This document shows positions 1 through 11,625 of a stretch of 64,000 nucleotides of DNA, piece by piece (the stretch's first letter is position 1; every line of letters begins with the position of its first letter). This DNA comes from Burkholderiales bacterium. GTDB taxonomy: Bacteria; Pseudomonadota; Gammaproteobacteria; Burkholderiales; Burkholderiaceae_C. The notes under the pieces are model-generated. The model was not told the origin of the DNA. It did no database searches and saw nothing but the letters and a program-made list of their open reading frames with translations. The stretch is from positions 1-64,000 of the forward strand of contig JAGWTP010000006.1 in assembly GCA_028868895.1 (NCBI GenBank), in the 5' to 3' direction. A program made the position numbers and the translations under genes.

Positions 1-1
1 C

Positions 2-793
2 GACGCCGACCTGGCCCAACGCCGATATCTCAAGGTCGATCCCGACAACCGTCTCGTCGCCGATGCGCTCGAGGCCGATTGGAATCAAAAGCTGCGCGTC
101 TTGGCGACCGCTCAGGACACTTATGAGAAGGCAACCGCTGCAGCCACTGAACTCGTCACCGACGCCGAGCGCACTGAGTTGCTCGCACTCGCCACCGACT
201 TCCCGCGGTTGTGGCGCGATCCACGTACCGAGACCAAGGAGAAGAAACGCATGCTGCGGCTATTGATCTCGGACGTCACGCTCACCAAGGGCGATGCGTT
301 GCACGTCGATGTTCGCTTCGCCGGCGGCGCCACCCGCTCGTTCGACTTGCCGTTGCCAAAATCATGCGTGCAACTACGGACCACCGACGCCGAGGTAATC
401 CAGGAAATCGACAAGCTCATCGACACCTACACCGATCGAGAAATTGCCGACATCCTGAACGAGCGCGGTGTGCGTACGGTCGTCACCTCGCCATGGACAC
501 CGGCTCGCATCGGTCGCCTGCGCACGACGTACCACCTCATCGATCGTCGCACACGCCTCATTGCTCAAGGACTGCTCGAAGCCACTGACGTTGCCGCCCG
601 CTTCGGCGTCGGTCTGTGCACGGTCCACCTGTGGCGCCGTCGTGGGATCTTGCGGGCGCATCCCGTCAACGACAAAGGCGACTTCCTCTACGAGATTCCA
701 CCCGATGAGCTACCGGCAAAATACGCGCACAAGCGCGAGTACCAGATCGTCCCAGTGACTTTAGCGTCACGTGCCGCAGGAGGTGCAGTATGA
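2..793 (+). CDS. Serine recombinase / resolvase family protein, C-terminal part (5' end outside window)
   Basis: Frame is open from base 2; translation DADLAQRRYLKVDPDNRLVADALEADWNQKLRVLATAQDTYEKA... resembles the C-terminal region of large serine recombinases. The ORF-track start at 101 is an internal TTG. Confidence 0.65.
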   Translation, partial: DADLAQRRYLKVDPDNRLVADALEADWNQKLRVLATAQDTYEKATAAATELVTDAERTELLALATDFPRLWRDPRTETKEKKRMLRLLISDVTLTKGDALHVDVRFAGGATRSFDLPLPKSCVQLRTTDAEVIQEIDKLIDTYTDREIADILNERGVRTVVTSPWTPARIGRLRTTYHLIDRRTRLIAQGLLEATDVAARFGVGLCTVHLWRRRGILRAHPVNDKGDFLYEIPPDELPAKYAHKREYQIVPVTLASRAAGGAV

Positions 794-799
794 GTACAA

Positions 800-1534
800 A
801 GCCTTCTCATGGCTGACGCCTCGGTTGTTGCGCGTGCCGGCCATGTCGTAGTGGTCGAGCAGCGCGGTGTAGCGTGCGGTGAAGTCTTCTTCGGCGGCCA
901 GGTTCTTGAACGCCGCCGACAGGCTGTCGGTGCGGTGCTCCCGAGGCGCACCGCCAGCCTGCCACAGGGCGTTCTGCAGCCCTCTGGACAGGGCCTCGAA
1001 GCTCTCCCCGCCCTGGACCACCTCGACATGCTCCCAGCGCGAGAAGGCCAGCACGAAGTGGTACAGGATGTGCACGAACGCCGCGCCGGCGATCGTGATG
1101 CACAGCTCGGCCATGGCGGTAAAGTCCGACAGGCCGCGATGGCCCGGGGTATGTTCTTGCGGGAAGAACACTTCCTTGGACGGGCCTTCCAGTGCGCGCC
1201 ACTGACGAACGTGACGCTGTAGCGTGCGCAGCATGCCGTCGGGGAAGCGCTCCGGGTGGTCGCCCTGCAGCTTGCGCAGCAGCGTGATGGCCATCAGCTT
1301 GGGCGCGCCCTTGAGCAGCGGCACGACCTCGGCATCCCAGACATCGACGAACGGATCGGCTCGCGAGCGCCAATAGCGTCGAGGGTTCTGCGAGGGCAAT
1401 GCGGCCGCACTGTCGATGCGCCGGGCGCTGCGCTCGCTGATGCCGGCCTTGGCCGCGGCCAGTTCCTGGGACTTGTTCTTGCGGATGTTCATGTAGAGGC
1501 AAACCTGCTGATCGGTGATTCGGGTTCCTGGCAC
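800..1534 (-). pseudogene. IS21-type transposase (IstA-like), 3'-truncated
   Basis: ORF 767..1534 minus: MPGTRITDQQVCLYMNIRKNKSQELAAAKAGISERSARRID...SDFTAMAELCITIAG...NNRGVSHE then unrelated tail KALYSYCTSCGT that is antisense to the recombinase 3' end; only about half of a normal IstA. Confidence 0.75.
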
Positions 1535-1641
1535 TGGGCCGACCTCTTGTTGAGACCTGAGCCCGCCATCCTGAACCCCACCAACCCGGCGCCGCCGGTG
1601 GTTCGTCGTCTACGGCGGCTACGCCGCCTTCGACTCCTCAC

Positions 1642-1687
1642 CACCGGCCATCATGTTTGTCGCTCCACCGGCCAAGATGATTGTCGC
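1642..1687. repeat. Imperfect tandem 22-bp repeats (CACCGGCCATCATGTTTGTCGC / CACCGGCCAAGATGATTGTCGC), probably IS21-type terminal repeats
   Basis: Two copies separated by 2 bp, lying upstream of the truncated istA; IS21-family ends are known to carry multiple internal repeats. Confidence 0.5.
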
Positions 1688-1830
1688 GCCCCAGACAGCC
1701 GGCTGCGTGGCTCGGGCTGGTGTCCAAGCAGCACTCAACGGGCGGCAAGTCGAAGCTGCTGGGCATCAGCAAGCGAGGTGACTCGTACCTACGCACGCTG
1801 CTGATTCACGGCGCGAGATCAGTGATTGTC
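1684..1830 (+). pseudogene. IS110-type transposase, C-terminal fragment
   Basis: RQPAAWLGLVSKQHSTGGKSKLLGISKRGDSYLRTLLIHGARSVI matches the conserved C-terminal motif of IS110/IS116/IS902 transposases; no N-terminal domain present. Confidence 0.75.
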
Positions 1831-1924
1831 GGCACGATCCATCGAAGGCGCCCAGGGGCCGTCATTGCACCCGTCGGGTACGATCCGCGCCGCCCTTACA
1901 ACACCTGCCGCCGGAGACCGCCCC

Positions 1925-2539
1925 ATGCAAATGATCTGCCTCGACCTCGAAGGCGTGCTCGTGCCCGAGATCTGGATCGAATTTGCCAGGCGCACCGGCA
2001 TTGCCGAGCTGGCGCGCACGACCCGCGACGAGCCCGACTACGACAAGCTGATGAACTTTCGCATCGGCCTGCTCGCCCAGCACCAGTTGAAGCTGGCGGA
2101 CATCCAGAACGTGATCGCCGGCATGGGCCCGATGGACGGTGCACGCGCCTTCCTCGACGACCTGCGCAGCCGCTACCAGGTGCTGATCCTGTCCGACACC
2201 TTCTACGAGTTCGCGCAGCCGCTGATGCGCCAGCTCGCGTGGCCCACGCTGCTGTGCCACAAGCTCGAGGTCGACGCCGCCGGTTTCGTGCGCCGCCACG
2301 TGCTTCGCATGCCCGACCAAAAGCGCCATGCGGTCAACGCACTGCGCGGCCTGAACTTCCAGGTGATCGCGGCCGGCGATTCCTACAACGACACCGGCAT
2401 GCTCGGCGCCGCGCACGCCGGCTTCTTCATCCACCCGCCGGCGGCGATCGTCGAGCAGTTCCCGCAGTTCCCGGTGACGAACAGCTACGCGGAGCTGAAG
2501 GCCGCCATCGACGACGCGGCGCTGCGCCTGCGCGCCTGA
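1925..2539 (+). CDS. thrH: Bifunctional phosphoserine phosphatase/homoserine phosphotransferase ThrH (HAD family)
   Basis: MQMICLDLEGVLVPEIWIEFARRTGI..., HAD motifs LDLEGVLVPE, GDSYNDTGML; start moved to internal ATG at 1925. Confidence 0.85.
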   Translation: MQMICLDLEGVLVPEIWIEFARRTGIAELARTTRDEPDYDKLMNFRIGLLAQHQLKLADIQNVIAGMGPMDGARAFLDDLRSRYQVLILSDTFYEFAQPLMRQLAWPTLLCHKLEVDAAGFVRRHVLRMPDQKRHAVNALRGLNFQVIAAGDSYNDTGMLGAAHAGFFIHPPAAIVEQFPQFPVTNSYAELKAAIDDAALRLRA

Positions 2540-3283
2540 TCAACCGCGGCGCAGCGCCAGCCACGCCATCAGCAGCCCGATCAGCACCGGCTGGTGCAGC
2601 ATGTAGAAGCTCAGGCTCCAGCGGCCGAGCACCGCGAGCGGCTGCAACTGGCGAGGCAGCACACCCGTCACCCAGGCGCGGCGCCGGGCCAGCACCCATT
2701 GCCCGGCGGCCAGCCCCCACCACATCACACCCAGCCACGGCAACACCGGCACATAGTCTTCGGTGACCGGCTTGCGGGTGACCAGGCCGATCCAGTCGGT
2801 CCAGCGGGTGTCGAACCACGCGCTTTGCACGAACTGCGGCAGCAGCAACGCGATCAGCCCGAGCGGCCACAACCAGCGCCTGGCGCGGTGGCTCAGGCGC
2901 ATCACGATCAGCAGCACGGCGATCGCATGCAGCACGCCGAAGCTGATGAAGCTGCGCGGGAACATCGCCATCGAGCCGGCCGTGACGAGCACCGCGCAGA
3001 ACGCCACCTGCGCCCAGCGGCGCCAGAAGCGCGGCCACGGCTGGCCCTGGTCGAGCGCGATCGCCTGGCCGAAGCCGGCGCAGAACAGGAACAACGAGAC
3101 GATGCACACGCGCTGCAGCGTCCAGACCGGATCGGTGTAGAAGTTCTGGTGCGTGATGCCGAAGTGGTTCAGGTCGTACGAGAAGTGAAAGACCGCCATC
3201 CAGACGATGGCGACCGCGCGCAACGCGTCGAGGCGGTCGAAGCGCGGGCGCTCGGCGCCTGACCCGGTCGACCCGGGAGTCAT
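2540..3283 (-). CDS. DUF1624 / heparan-alpha-glucosaminide N-acetyltransferase-like membrane protein
   Basis: RFDRLDALRAVAIVWMAVFHFSYDLNHFGI... multi-TM acyltransferase signature; ATG at 3283 overlaps the stop of the upstream PIN gene. Confidence 0.7.
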   Translation of the reverse strand: MTPGSTGSGAERPRFDRLDALRAVAIVWMAVFHFSYDLNHFGITHQNFYTDPVWTLQRVCIVSLFLFCAGFGQAIALDQGQPWPRFWRRWAQVAFCAVLVTAGSMAMFPRSFISFGVLHAIAVLLIVMRLSHRARRWLWPLGLIALLLPQFVQSAWFDTRWTDWIGLVTRKPVTEDYVPVLPWLGVMWWGLAAGQWVLARRRAWVTGVLPRQLQPLAVLGRWSLSFYMLHQPVLIGLLMAWLALRRG

Positions 3284-3696
3284 GCCGGCGCTCCCTTCGC
3301 CAGTCCCACGCCGGCAGCGATGGCGGCTTCGCGCAGCGGGCCGTCGCCGGTGGCGATCGGCAATTGCAGGCGCAGGGCCAGTTCGAGGTAGGCCGCGTCG
3401 TAGCTGCTCAGACCGAAGCGCAACGCCAACGCCAGCAACTCGCGCGGCGCAACCGGCTGACGATCGACATCGATCGGCAGCGCGACGATCTGCGCCACCA
3501 CGCGCTGCGCGGCCTGCGCCGTCATTCGCTGGCGCAGGCAGGCGCTGCGCAACACGTTGGTGGATTCCAGTTCCCACAACGCCGGCACGGCCGCCCGATC
3601 GTCGCGCAGACGCTCGATGATGGCGTCCGAGTACGGCGTGGCCCGGTTCTCCAGAAACCAGCCGCAAACGACCGAGTTGTCCAGCACAAAAGGCAT
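3280..3696 (-). CDS. PIN-domain toxin (VapC-like)
   Basis: MPFVLDNSVVCGWFLE...SSYDAAYLELALRLQLPIATGDGPLREAA: PIN acidic residues D, E, D, D; follows antitoxin. Confidence 0.85.
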   Translation of the reverse strand: MPFVLDNSVVCGWFLENRATPYSDAIIERLRDDRAAVPALWELESTNVLRSACLRQRMTAQAAQRVVAQIVALPIDVDRQPVAPRELLALALRFGLSSYDAAYLELALRLQLPIATGDGPLREAAIAAGVGLAKGAPA

Positions 3697-3703
3697 GCGG
3701 TGC

Positions 3704-3958
3704 TCAGTCGCGGCCGTCGGCGATCAGGTCGCCCAGCCGGCCTTCCAGCACGACACCCTTGCGTTGTTCGCGCAGCGCCTCGATGGTGGCAGGGACCTGC
3801 TGGCGCTGGCTGACCGCCCCACGTTTGGCGGTGGTCGCGCTCACCAGACGCGCGATCGGCTGGCCTCGCCGGGTGATGGTGACCTGCTCGCCGCGCTCGA
3901 CCTCGGCCAACAGCTCCGAGAGCCGGGTCTTCGCTTCATAAACAGCGACTTCTTTCAT
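3704..3958 (-). CDS. Phd/YefM-type antitoxin
   Basis: MKEVAVYEAKTRLSELLAEVERGEQVTITRRGQPIARLV is the canonical Phd/YefM N-terminal motif. Confidence 0.88.
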   Translation of the reverse strand: MKEVAVYEAKTRLSELLAEVERGEQVTITRRGQPIARLVSATTAKRGAVSQRQQVPATIEALREQRKGVVLEGRLGDLIADGRD

Positions 3959-4024
3959 GACTTGATCAATTCACCGAGTTGGTTAACCATTTTGTAGCCG
4001 CGCCGATTGGGCCGATCGCGGACC

Positions 4025-7000
4025 TCAGCCCACCCACGCCCGGGCGTTCGCGAACATGCGCGTCCAGGGGCTCGCGGCGCTGCGGTCGCCCGGGGACCAG
4101 CTCATCTGGACATTGCGGAACACGCGCTCGGCGTGCGGCATCAGCACTGTGTAGCGGCCGTCCGCGGTGGTCACCGCGGTCAGGCCGTCGGGGCTGCCGT
4201 TCGGGTTGAACGGGTAGGCCTCGGTGGCGGCACCGTGGTGGTCGACGAAGCGCATCGCCCGGTGCACGGCCTTGGCGTCGCCGTGCTGCGAGAAATCGGC
4301 GCAGCCCTCGCCGTGCGCCACCGCCACCGGCAGGCGGCTGCCGGCCATGCCGCTGAAGAAGATCGACGGGCTCTCCAGCACCTCGACCAGGCTCAGCCGG
4401 GCCTCGAACTGCTCGCTCTTGTTGCGCGTGAACTTCGGCCAGGCCTGCGCGCCGGGGATGATGGGCGCCAGCGCGGCCATCATCTGGCAGCCGTTGCACA
4501 CGCCGAGCGCAAAGGTGTCGGTGCGGTGGAAGAACGCGGCGAACTGGTCGGCCAGCGCCGGGTTGAACATCACCGAACGCGCCCAGCCTTCGCCGGCACC
4601 CAGCGTGTCGCCGTAGCTGAAGCCGCCGCAGGCGACGAAGCCCTGGAACGGGTCGAGCCGGGCGCGGCCGGTCTGCAGGTCGCTCATGTGAACGTCGAAG
4701 GTATCGAAGCCGGCGCGGTGCATCGCATGGCTCATCTCGAGGTGGCTGTTCACGCCTTGCTCGCGCAGGATCGCAAGCCGGGGCCGCGCCCCGCCGATGA
4801 ACGGCGCGGCCACGTCGATGCCCGGATCGAAGCTCAGTTGCACGTGCAGACCGGGGTCGTCGCTGCGGCCGGCGGCGTCGTGCTCGGCGTCGGCGCAGGC
4901 CGGGTTGTCGCGCAGCCTGGCGATGCGCCAGCTCACTTCGTCCCAGGCCTGGTGCAGTTCGCGCAGCGGTGCGCTGAACACCGCCTTGGCATCGCGCCAG
5001 ACCTCGATGACGCCGCGCGTGTTGGGCTTGCCGACGAAATGGCTGTGCCGGCTCAAGCCGAACTCGCGCAGCGTGCGCATCACCTCGTCGCGCACCTCGG
5101 TCGGCACCTGGATCAGCGCGCCGAGTTCTTCGTTGAACAGCGCGCGCAGTGTCAGCTCGTCGCGGCGCGCGCTCACCTGCGTGGCCCAGTTCTTGGCGTC
5201 GCCGTGGTCGGCTCGGCTGTCGCCGATGCCATCGCCTTCGACGACCAGCATGTCCACGTTCAGGCTCACGCCGCAGTGGCCGGCGAAGGCCATCTCGCAG
5301 GCCGCCGCCCACAGCCCGCCGTCGCTGCGGTCGTGGTACGCGAGCAGCCGGCCCTGCTCGCGCAGGCGGTTGATGGCCCCGACGAGGGCCTTCAGTGGCG
5401 CCGGATCGTCGAGGTCGGGCACGCCGTCGGCCTCGGGTGAGCCGAACTGGTTCAGCACCTGCGCCAGCATCGAGCCGGCCATGCGGTTCTTGCCGGCACC
5501 CAGGTCGATCAGGATCAGCGTGCTGTCGCCGGGCTGCAGTTGCGGCGTCAGCGTGGGCCGCACGTCGGCGAGCGTGGCGAACGCGGTGACGATCAAACTC
5601 ACCGGTGCAGTGACCTGCTTGGTGATCGGCGAACCGGCGCCGGCCTCGCTCCAGCGCGTGCGCATCGACAGCGAATCCTTGCCGACCGGCACGCCGATGC
5701 CGAGCGCCGGGCACAGCTCCATGCCGACCGCCGTGACGGTGTCGTACAGCGCCGCGTCTTCGCCGGGTTCACCGCAGGCAGCCATCCAGTTGCAGCTGAG
5801 CTTGACGCGATCGAGCTCGATCGGCGCGGCGAGCAGGTTGGTGATCGCCTCGCCGACCGCCATGCGCCCCGACGCCGGCGCGCCAGCCGAGCCGAGCGCC
5901 GCCAGCGGCGTGCGCTCGCCGATGCCCATCGCCTCGCCGCGAAAGCCGCTGAAGTCGGCCAGCGTGACCGCGCAATCGGCCACCGGCACCTGCCACGGGC
6001 CGACCATCGGGTCGCGATGGCTCAAGCCGCCGACGGTGCGGTCGCCGATCGTGATCAGGAACCGCTTGCTCGCCACCGTCGGGTGGCGCAGCACGTCGAA
6101 CGCCACCGTGGCCAGCGACACGTCGGCCAGATCGAGCGCGGGCGATGTGCGCGCCACACGCGCCACGTCGCGCAGCGTTTTCGGCGGCTTGCCGAGCAGC
6201 ACCTCCATCGGCATCTCGATCGCGCGTTGACCGCCGGGCCCGTCCTCGAGCACGAGCTCCTTGTCGGCCGTGGTGACGCCGACCACCGCGTACGGGCAGC
6301 GCTCGCGCTCGCACATCGCGCGCAACATCGGCAGCGCCTCGGGCGCCACTGCCATCACGTAGCGTTCCTGGCTTTCGTTGCACCAGATCTCCTTCGGCGC
6401 GAGGCCGGTTTCTTCGAGCGGCACGCTGCGCAGATCGAACCGCGCGCCGCGGCCGGCGCCGTCGACCAGCTCGGGGAACGCGTTGCTGATGCCGCCGGCG
6501 CCGACGTCGTGGATCGCCAGGATCGGGTTGGCCTCTCCCAGCGCCCAGCAGTGGTTGATGACCTCCTGCGCGCGGCGCTCGATCTCGGGGTTGCCGCGCT
6601 GCACCGAATCGAAGTCGAGCGCGGCGGCATTGGTGCCCGCGGCCATCGAACTCGCTGCGCCGCCCCCCATGCCGATGCGCATTCCGGGCCCGCCGAGCTG
6701 GATCAGCAAGGTGCCGGGCGGGAACGCGATCTTGTGGGTCTGCGTGGCCGAGATCGAGCCCAGGCCACCGGCGATCATGATCGGCTTGTGGTAGCCGCGC
6801 CGCAGCGCGCCTGCGCCCTCGCCCACGGTCTGCTCGTAGACGCGCAAGTAGCCGGCCAGGTTCGGCCGGCCGAATTCGTTGTTGAACGCCGCGCCGCCCA
6901 ACGGGCCGTCGAGCATGATCTGCAGCGCGCTGGCGATGTGGTCGGGTTTGCCGTAGGGCGTTTGCTCCCACGGCTCCTGGGTGCCGGGCAGGTGCAGGTT

Positions 7001-8056
7001 CGACACGCTGAAGCCGGTGATGCCGGCCTTGGGCTTCGAGCCGCGTCCGGTCGCGCCTTCGTCGCGGATCTCGCCGCCCGCGCCGGTGGATGCACCCGGG
7101 AACGGCGAGATCGCGGTCGGGTGGTTGTGGGTTTCCACCTTCATCAGCACGTGCACGAGTTCGGTGCGCGCCGTGTACAGCGGCGCGTTGGTGTAGCCCT
7201 GCGGCAGCCAGCGCTCGATCACGCCGCCTTCCATCACCGAGGCGTTGTCGCTGTAGGCGACGATCGTGTGCTGCGGGCTCGCCGCCTCGGTGTGGCGGAT
7301 CATCTGGAACATCGAGCGCGGCTGCGCCACGCCGTCGATCACGAACTGCGCGTTGAAGATCTTGTGCCGGCAGTGCTCGCTGTTGGCCTGCGCGAACATC
7401 ATCAGCTCGACGTCGGTGGGGTTGCGCCGCAAGCCGGTGAACGCGCCGACGAGGTAGTCGATCTCATCGATCGACAGCGCCAGGCCGAACTCGGTGTTGG
7501 CCTGCACCAGCGCCGCGCGCCCGCGGCCGAGCACGTCCACATGCTGCATCGGCACCGCCGGTTGGTCGTCGAACAGGTGCGCGGCGTCTTCGCGCGCGAG
7601 CAGCACGCTTTCGGTCATGCGGTCGTGCAGCAGTGCGCTGGCCGAGCGCAGTTCCTCGGCCGCCAGCGCCTTGGCGCCGCCGAGCAGGCCGCTCCTGAGC
7701 GTGAGCCGGTACTCGGTGACGCGCTCGATCCGCCGGACGCTCGCACCGCAGTTGTGGGCGATGTCGGTCGCCTTCGAGGCCCACGGCGACACCGTGCCCA
7801 GGCGCGGCGCGACCACGATCAACGTACCGTCGGTCGGCCCGGCGTACGGCGCGCCGTAGTGCAGCAGCGCGGCGAGCTTGTCGGCGTCGGCGCGTGCCAG
7901 GGCGGTGTCGGCGCAAACCCAGTGCACATGCCGCGCGGCAACGGCGTCGATGCGCGGGCTGATCGCGCGCAGCCGCGCCAGCAGCGCCTGGGCGCGGAAT
8001 CCGGACAGCGCGTTGCCGCCCTCGAAGTGAGTCAGGTGCTTGGGGGTGGAGGTCAC
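4025..8056 (-). CDS. purL: Phosphoribosylformylglycinamidine synthase (1343 aa)
   Basis: Full-length FGAR-AT with [32 protein letters not shown] glutaminase motif. Confidence 0.97.
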   Translation of the reverse strand: MTSTPKHLTHFEGGNALSGFRAQALLARLRAISPRIDAVAARHVHWVCADTALARADADKLAALLHYGAPYAGPTDGTLIVVAPRLGTVSPWASKATDIAHNCGASVRRIERVTEYRLTLRSGLLGGAKALAAEELRSASALLHDRMTESVLLAREDAAHLFDDQPAVPMQHVDVLGRGRAALVQANTEFGLALSIDEIDYLVGAFTGLRRNPTDVELMMFAQANSEHCRHKIFNAQFVIDGVAQPRSMFQMIRHTEAASPQHTIVAYSDNASVMEGGVIERWLPQGYTNAPLYTARTELVHVLMKVETHNHPTAISPFPGASTGAGGEIRDEGATGRGSKPKAGITGFSVSNLHLPGTQEPWEQTPYGKPDHIASALQIMLDGPLGGAAFNNEFGRPNLAGYLRVYEQTVGEGAGALRRGYHKPIMIAGGLGSISATQTHKIAFPPGTLLIQLGGPGMRIGMGGGAASSMAAGTNAAALDFDSVQRGNPEIERRAQEVINHCWALGEANPILAIHDVGAGGISNAFPELVDGAGRGARFDLRSVPLEETGLAPKEIWCNESQERYVMAVAPEALPMLRAMCERERCPYAVVGVTTADKELVLEDGPGGQRAIEMPMEVLLGKPPKTLRDVARVARTSPALDLADVSLATVAFDVLRHPTVASKRFLITIGDRTVGGLSHRDPMVGPWQVPVADCAVTLADFSGFRGEAMGIGERTPLAALGSAGAPASGRMAVGEAITNLLAAPIELDRVKLSCNWMAACGEPGEDAALYDTVTAVGMELCPALGIGVPVGKDSLSMRTRWSEAGAGSPITKQVTAPVSLIVTAFATLADVRPTLTPQLQPGDSTLILIDLGAGKNRMAGSMLAQVLNQFGSPEADGVPDLDDPAPLKALVGAINRLREQGRLLAYHDRSDGGLWAAACEMAFAGHCGVSLNVDMLVVEGDGIGDSRADHGDAKNWATQVSARRDELTLRALFNEELGALIQVPTEVRDEVMRTLREFGLSRHSHFVGKPNTRGVIEVWRDAKAVFSAPLRELHQAWDEVSWRIARLRDNPACADAEHDAAGRSDDPGLHVQLSFDPGIDVAAPFIGGARPRLAILREQGVNSHLEMSHAMHRAGFDTFDVHMSDLQTGRARLDPFQGFVACGGFSYGDTLGAGEGWARSVMFNPALADQFAAFFHRTDTFALGVCNGCQMMAALAPIIPGAQAWPKFTRNKSEQFEARLSLVEVLESPSIFFSGMAGSRLPVAVAHGEGCADFSQHGDAKAVHRAMRFVDHHGAATEAYPFNPNGSPDGLTAVTTADGRYTVLMPHAERVFRNVQMSWSPGDRSAASPWTRMFANARAWVG

Positions 8057-8154
8057 GCGGCGGGCCCGGGCGGAGGTGGTCGCTAGGCCGGGGCGGGCTG
8101 AGGGTCACCCCGGGCGGAAACGCGTGATTTTACGGGCCTGAGATAATTCGAACC

Positions 8155-8958
8155 ATGACCATCACGATCAAGACCGCAGCCGATATCCAAGCCATGCGCA
8201 TCGCCGGCCGCCTCGCCTCAGAGGTGCTGGATCTGCTCACCCCGCACGTGAAGCCCGGCGTGACCACCGACGAACTCGACCGCATCGCCCACGACCACAT
8301 CGTCAACGTGCAGCACGCCGTTCCGGCGCCGCTGAACTACGCGCCTTCGGGCTACACGCCCTACCCCAAGTCGATCTGCACCTCGATCAACCACCAGGTC
8401 TGCCACGGCATCCCGAACGACCGGCCGCTGAAGAACGGCGACATCGTCAACATCGACGTCACCGTCATCAAGGACGGCTGGCACGGCGACACCAGCCGGA
8501 TGTTCATCGTCGGGGAGGGTTCGATCGCCGCCAAGCGCCTGTGCCAGATGACTTACGAGGCCATGTGGAAAGGCATCAACAAGGTCAGGCCCGGCATCCG
8601 CCTGGGCGACATCGGCCACACGATCCAGACCTTCGCCGAAAGCAACGGCTTCTCGGTGGTGCGCGAGTTCTGCGGCCACGGCATCGGCCAGAAGTTCCAC
8701 GAAGACCCGCAGGTGCTGCACTACGGCCGGCCGGGCACGCTCGAAGAACTGGTGCCGGGGATGATGTTCACGATCGAGCCGATGATCAACGCCGGCAAGC
8801 GCGAGATCCGCGAGATGGGCGACGGCTGGACCATCGTCACCAAAGACCGTTCGTTGTCGGCGCAGTGGGAGCACACGGTGCTGGTCACCGAGACCGGCTT
8901 CGAAGTCATGACGCTGTCGGCCGGCAGCCCGCCGCCGCCCGCCTTCGTGACCCTCTGA
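8155..8958 (+). CDS. map: Type I methionine aminopeptidase
   Basis: [40 protein letters not shown] motifs. Confidence 0.96.
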   Translation: MTITIKTAADIQAMRIAGRLASEVLDLLTPHVKPGVTTDELDRIAHDHIVNVQHAVPAPLNYAPSGYTPYPKSICTSINHQVCHGIPNDRPLKNGDIVNIDVTVIKDGWHGDTSRMFIVGEGSIAAKRLCQMTYEAMWKGINKVRPGIRLGDIGHTIQTFAESNGFSVVREFCGHGIGQKFHEDPQVLHYGRPGTLEELVPGMMFTIEPMINAGKREIREMGDGWTIVTKDRSLSAQWEHTVLVTETGFEVMTLSAGSPPPPAFVTL

Positions 8959-8969
8959 AGCAGCCACCG

Positions 8970-11594
8970 ATGGCCGCCGTGCTCGACGCACCGACGCCGG
9001 CCGCCGCGCCGGGCCTGGCCGATCTGCGCCAGCGCTTTCGGGCCGGCAAGGGCGCATTGCTCGACCACTTTCGCGATTCGCGCCCGACCGCACCGGCCGC
9101 CACGCGGTTGATCCGCGCGCTGAGCCGGCATGTGGACCAGATGCTGCTGGCGTTGTGGGCGCACGCCGCCATGCCCGACGAGGCGGCGCTGCTCGCGGTC
9201 GGCGGCTACGGGCGCGGCGAGTTGTTCCCGCACTCCGATATCGACGTGCTGGTGCTGCTGCCGCCCACGCCCACGATCGCCGGCGACGCGCTTCACACGG
9301 CGGTCGAGGCCTTCATCACCGCGTGCTGGGACATCGGCCTGGAGATCGGCTCCAGCGTGCGCACCGTCGGTGAATGCATCGCGATGGCGCGTGCCGACGT
9401 GACGGTGCAGACGGCGCTGCTCGAGTCGCGCTACCTTTGCGGCTCGCGCCGCGTGTTCAACACGTTTCGCCATGCCAACACGCAGGCGATGGACGCCAAG
9501 GCGTTCTTGCGCGCCAAGCAGCTCGAGATGGTGCAGCGCCACGTCAAGTACGAGGACACGCCCTACGCGCTCGAACCCAACTGCAAGGAAAGCCCGGGCG
9601 GCCTGCGCGATCTGCAGGTGCTGATCTGGGTGGCGCGTGCTGCCGGCCTGGGCAAGACCTGGAGCGCGCTTTCGGCGAAGGGGCTCATCACGCCGTTCGA
9701 GGTCAAGCAGCTCAACCGCAACGAAGGGCTGCTCAAGCTGGTCCGCGCTCGGCTGCACACGATTGCCGACCGGCGCGAAGACCGCCTCGTGTTCGACTTG
9801 CAGACCGCCGTGGCCGAGAGCTTCGGCTATGCGGGCACGCGCGGGCAGAGGGCCTCGGAGGTTCTGATGCGGCGTTACTACTGGGCCGCCAAGGCCGTGA
9901 CGCAGCTCAACCAGATCCTGATGCTCAACATCGAGGAGCGCATCAACGGCTCCCAGCACGCGCCGATGCGCCCGATCACGCCGAAGTTCCTCGAGCGCGG
10001 CGGCATGCTCGAGGTCGCCTCCGACGACCTGTACCAGCGCGACCCGCACGCGATCCTCGAAACCTTTCTGGTCTACCAGCAGACGGTCGGGCCCAAGGGC
10101 TTGTCGGCGCGCACGCTGCGCGCGCTGTACAACGCACGCGACCTGATGGATTCGAAGTTCCGGCGCGACCCGGTGAACCGCGCGACCTTCATGAAGATCC
10201 TGATGGAACACGAGGGCCAGACCCACGCGTTCCGGCTGATGAACCAGACCAGCGTGCTCGGCCGCTACCTGTGGGTGTTCAGGCGCATCGTCGGGCAGAT
10301 GCAGCACGACCTGTTTCACGTCTATACGGTCGACCAGCACATCATCATGGTGCTGCGCAACGTGCGGCGCTTCTTCATCCCGGAGCATTCGCACGAGTAC
10401 CCGTTCTGCTCGCAGCTCGCGTCGAACTTCGACCGGCCCTGGGTGCTGTACATCGCGGCGCTGTTCCACGACGTCGCCAAGGGCCGCGGCGGGGATCACT
10501 CCGAACTCGGTGCCAAGGAGGCACGGCGCTTCTGCCGCGACCACGGTGTGCCGCGCGACGACGCGAGCCTGATCGAGTTCCTGGTCGAGGCGCACCTGAC
10601 CATGTCGCGCATCGCGCAGAAGGAAGACCTCTCCGACCCCGACGTGATCGAGGCCTTCGCAAAGATGGTGGGCAGCGAGCGCCGGCTCACCGGGTTGTAC
10701 CTGCTCACCGTGGCCGACATCCGCGGCACCAGCCCGAAGGTCTGGAACGCCTGGAAGGGCAAGCTGCTCGAAGACCTGTACCGCCTGACGCTGCGTGCGC
10801 TCGGCGGCGCGCGCCCGAACATGGACGCCGAGATCGAGGCCCGCAAGCTCGAAGCGCGCCACATGCTGAACCTGGCCACGCTGCCAGCCGGCAGCGAGCT
10901 GCCACTGTGGAACACGCTCGAGCTGAGCTACTTCGCGCGCCACGACGCCGCCGACATCGCCTGGCATGCGCGTGCGCTGCACGAGCGTGTGGGTACGTCC
11001 CGGCCGGTCGTGCAGGCGCGGCTGTCGCCCCTGGGCGAAGGCCTGCAGGTGCTGGTGTACGCCCCCGACCAGCGTGACCTGTTCGCGCGCATCTGCGGCT
11101 ACTTCGACGGTGCCGGATTCAACATCCTCGACGCCAAGGTGCACACCACGCGCACCGGCTACGCACTCGACACGTTCCAGGTCAACACGCCGAACTTCGA
11201 GCCGCAATATCGCGATGTCAATTACCGCGACCTGATCTCCTATGTCGAGACGCAGCTCGCGCTGGCGCTGCAGGCGACGGGCGCGCTGCCCGAACCCGGG
11301 CGCGGGCGCCTGTCACGGCGCGTCAGGTCGTTCCCGATCACGCCGCGCGTGACGCTGCGCCCCGACGAGCGCGCGCAGCGCTGGCTGCTGGCGGTCTCGG
11401 CGAGCGACCGCTCGGGCCTGCTGTATTCGATCGCTCGCGTGCTCGCGCGCCACGGCATCAACCTGCAGCTGGCCAAGATCACCACGCTCGGCGAGCGCGT
11501 CGAGGACACCTTCCTGATCGACGGGCCGGCGCTGCAGCAGAACAAGGCCCAGTTGCAGATCGAGACCGAGTTGCTCGACGCGGTCGCGGCCTGA
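8970..11594 (+). CDS. glnD: [Protein-PII] uridylyltransferase / UTP-GlnB
   Basis: Nucleotidyltransferase [17 protein letters not shown] domain [17 protein letters not shown], two C-terminal ACT domains; ATG at 8970 after map. Confidence 0.95.
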   Translation: MAAVLDAPTPAAAPGLADLRQRFRAGKGALLDHFRDSRPTAPAATRLIRALSRHVDQMLLALWAHAAMPDEAALLAVGGYGRGELFPHSDIDVLVLLPPTPTIAGDALHTAVEAFITACWDIGLEIGSSVRTVGECIAMARADVTVQTALLESRYLCGSRRVFNTFRHANTQAMDAKAFLRAKQLEMVQRHVKYEDTPYALEPNCKESPGGLRDLQVLIWVARAAGLGKTWSALSAKGLITPFEVKQLNRNEGLLKLVRARLHTIADRREDRLVFDLQTAVAESFGYAGTRGQRASEVLMRRYYWAAKAVTQLNQILMLNIEERINGSQHAPMRPITPKFLERGGMLEVASDDLYQRDPHAILETFLVYQQTVGPKGLSARTLRALYNARDLMDSKFRRDPVNRATFMKILMEHEGQTHAFRLMNQTSVLGRYLWVFRRIVGQMQHDLFHVYTVDQHIIMVLRNVRRFFIPEHSHEYPFCSQLASNFDRPWVLYIAALFHDVAKGRGGDHSELGAKEARRFCRDHGVPRDDASLIEFLVEAHLTMSRIAQKEDLSDPDVIEAFAKMVGSERRLTGLYLLTVADIRGTSPKVWNAWKGKLLEDLYRLTLRALGGARPNMDAEIEARKLEARHMLNLATLPAGSELPLWNTLELSYFARHDAADIAWHARALHERVGTSRPVVQARLSPLGEGLQVLVYAPDQRDLFARICGYFDGAGFNILDAKVHTTRTGYALDTFQVNTPNFEPQYRDVNYRDLISYVETQLALALQATGALPEPGRGRLSRRVRSFPITPRVTLRPDERAQRWLLAVSASDRSGLLYSIARVLARHGINLQLAKITTLGERVEDTFLIDGPALQQNKAQLQIETELLDAVAA

Positions 11595-11625
11595 AGGGCC
11601 GAGAGGCCGTGCACGCGACCCCGAC

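Noticed and set aside
1611-1635. GGCGGCTACGCCGCC palindrome as a terminator
   Set aside because: No T-tract and lies between IS remnants; more likely part of mobile-element end sequence.
2384-2391. TTCCTAC match to the heptamer within thrH (and CTCCTAC near 34245 within the glutaredoxin-like gene)
   Set aside because: Inside coding sequence without an opposing half-site or -10 box; shows that the half-site alone is not informative.
5540-8086. 848-aa plus-strand ORF opposite purL
   Set aside because: Mirror frame of purL; low-complexity His/Arg/Ala composition, no recognisable motif.
8721-11207. 828-aa minus-strand ORF opposite glnD
   Set aside because: Antisense shadow of glnD; no domain signature.
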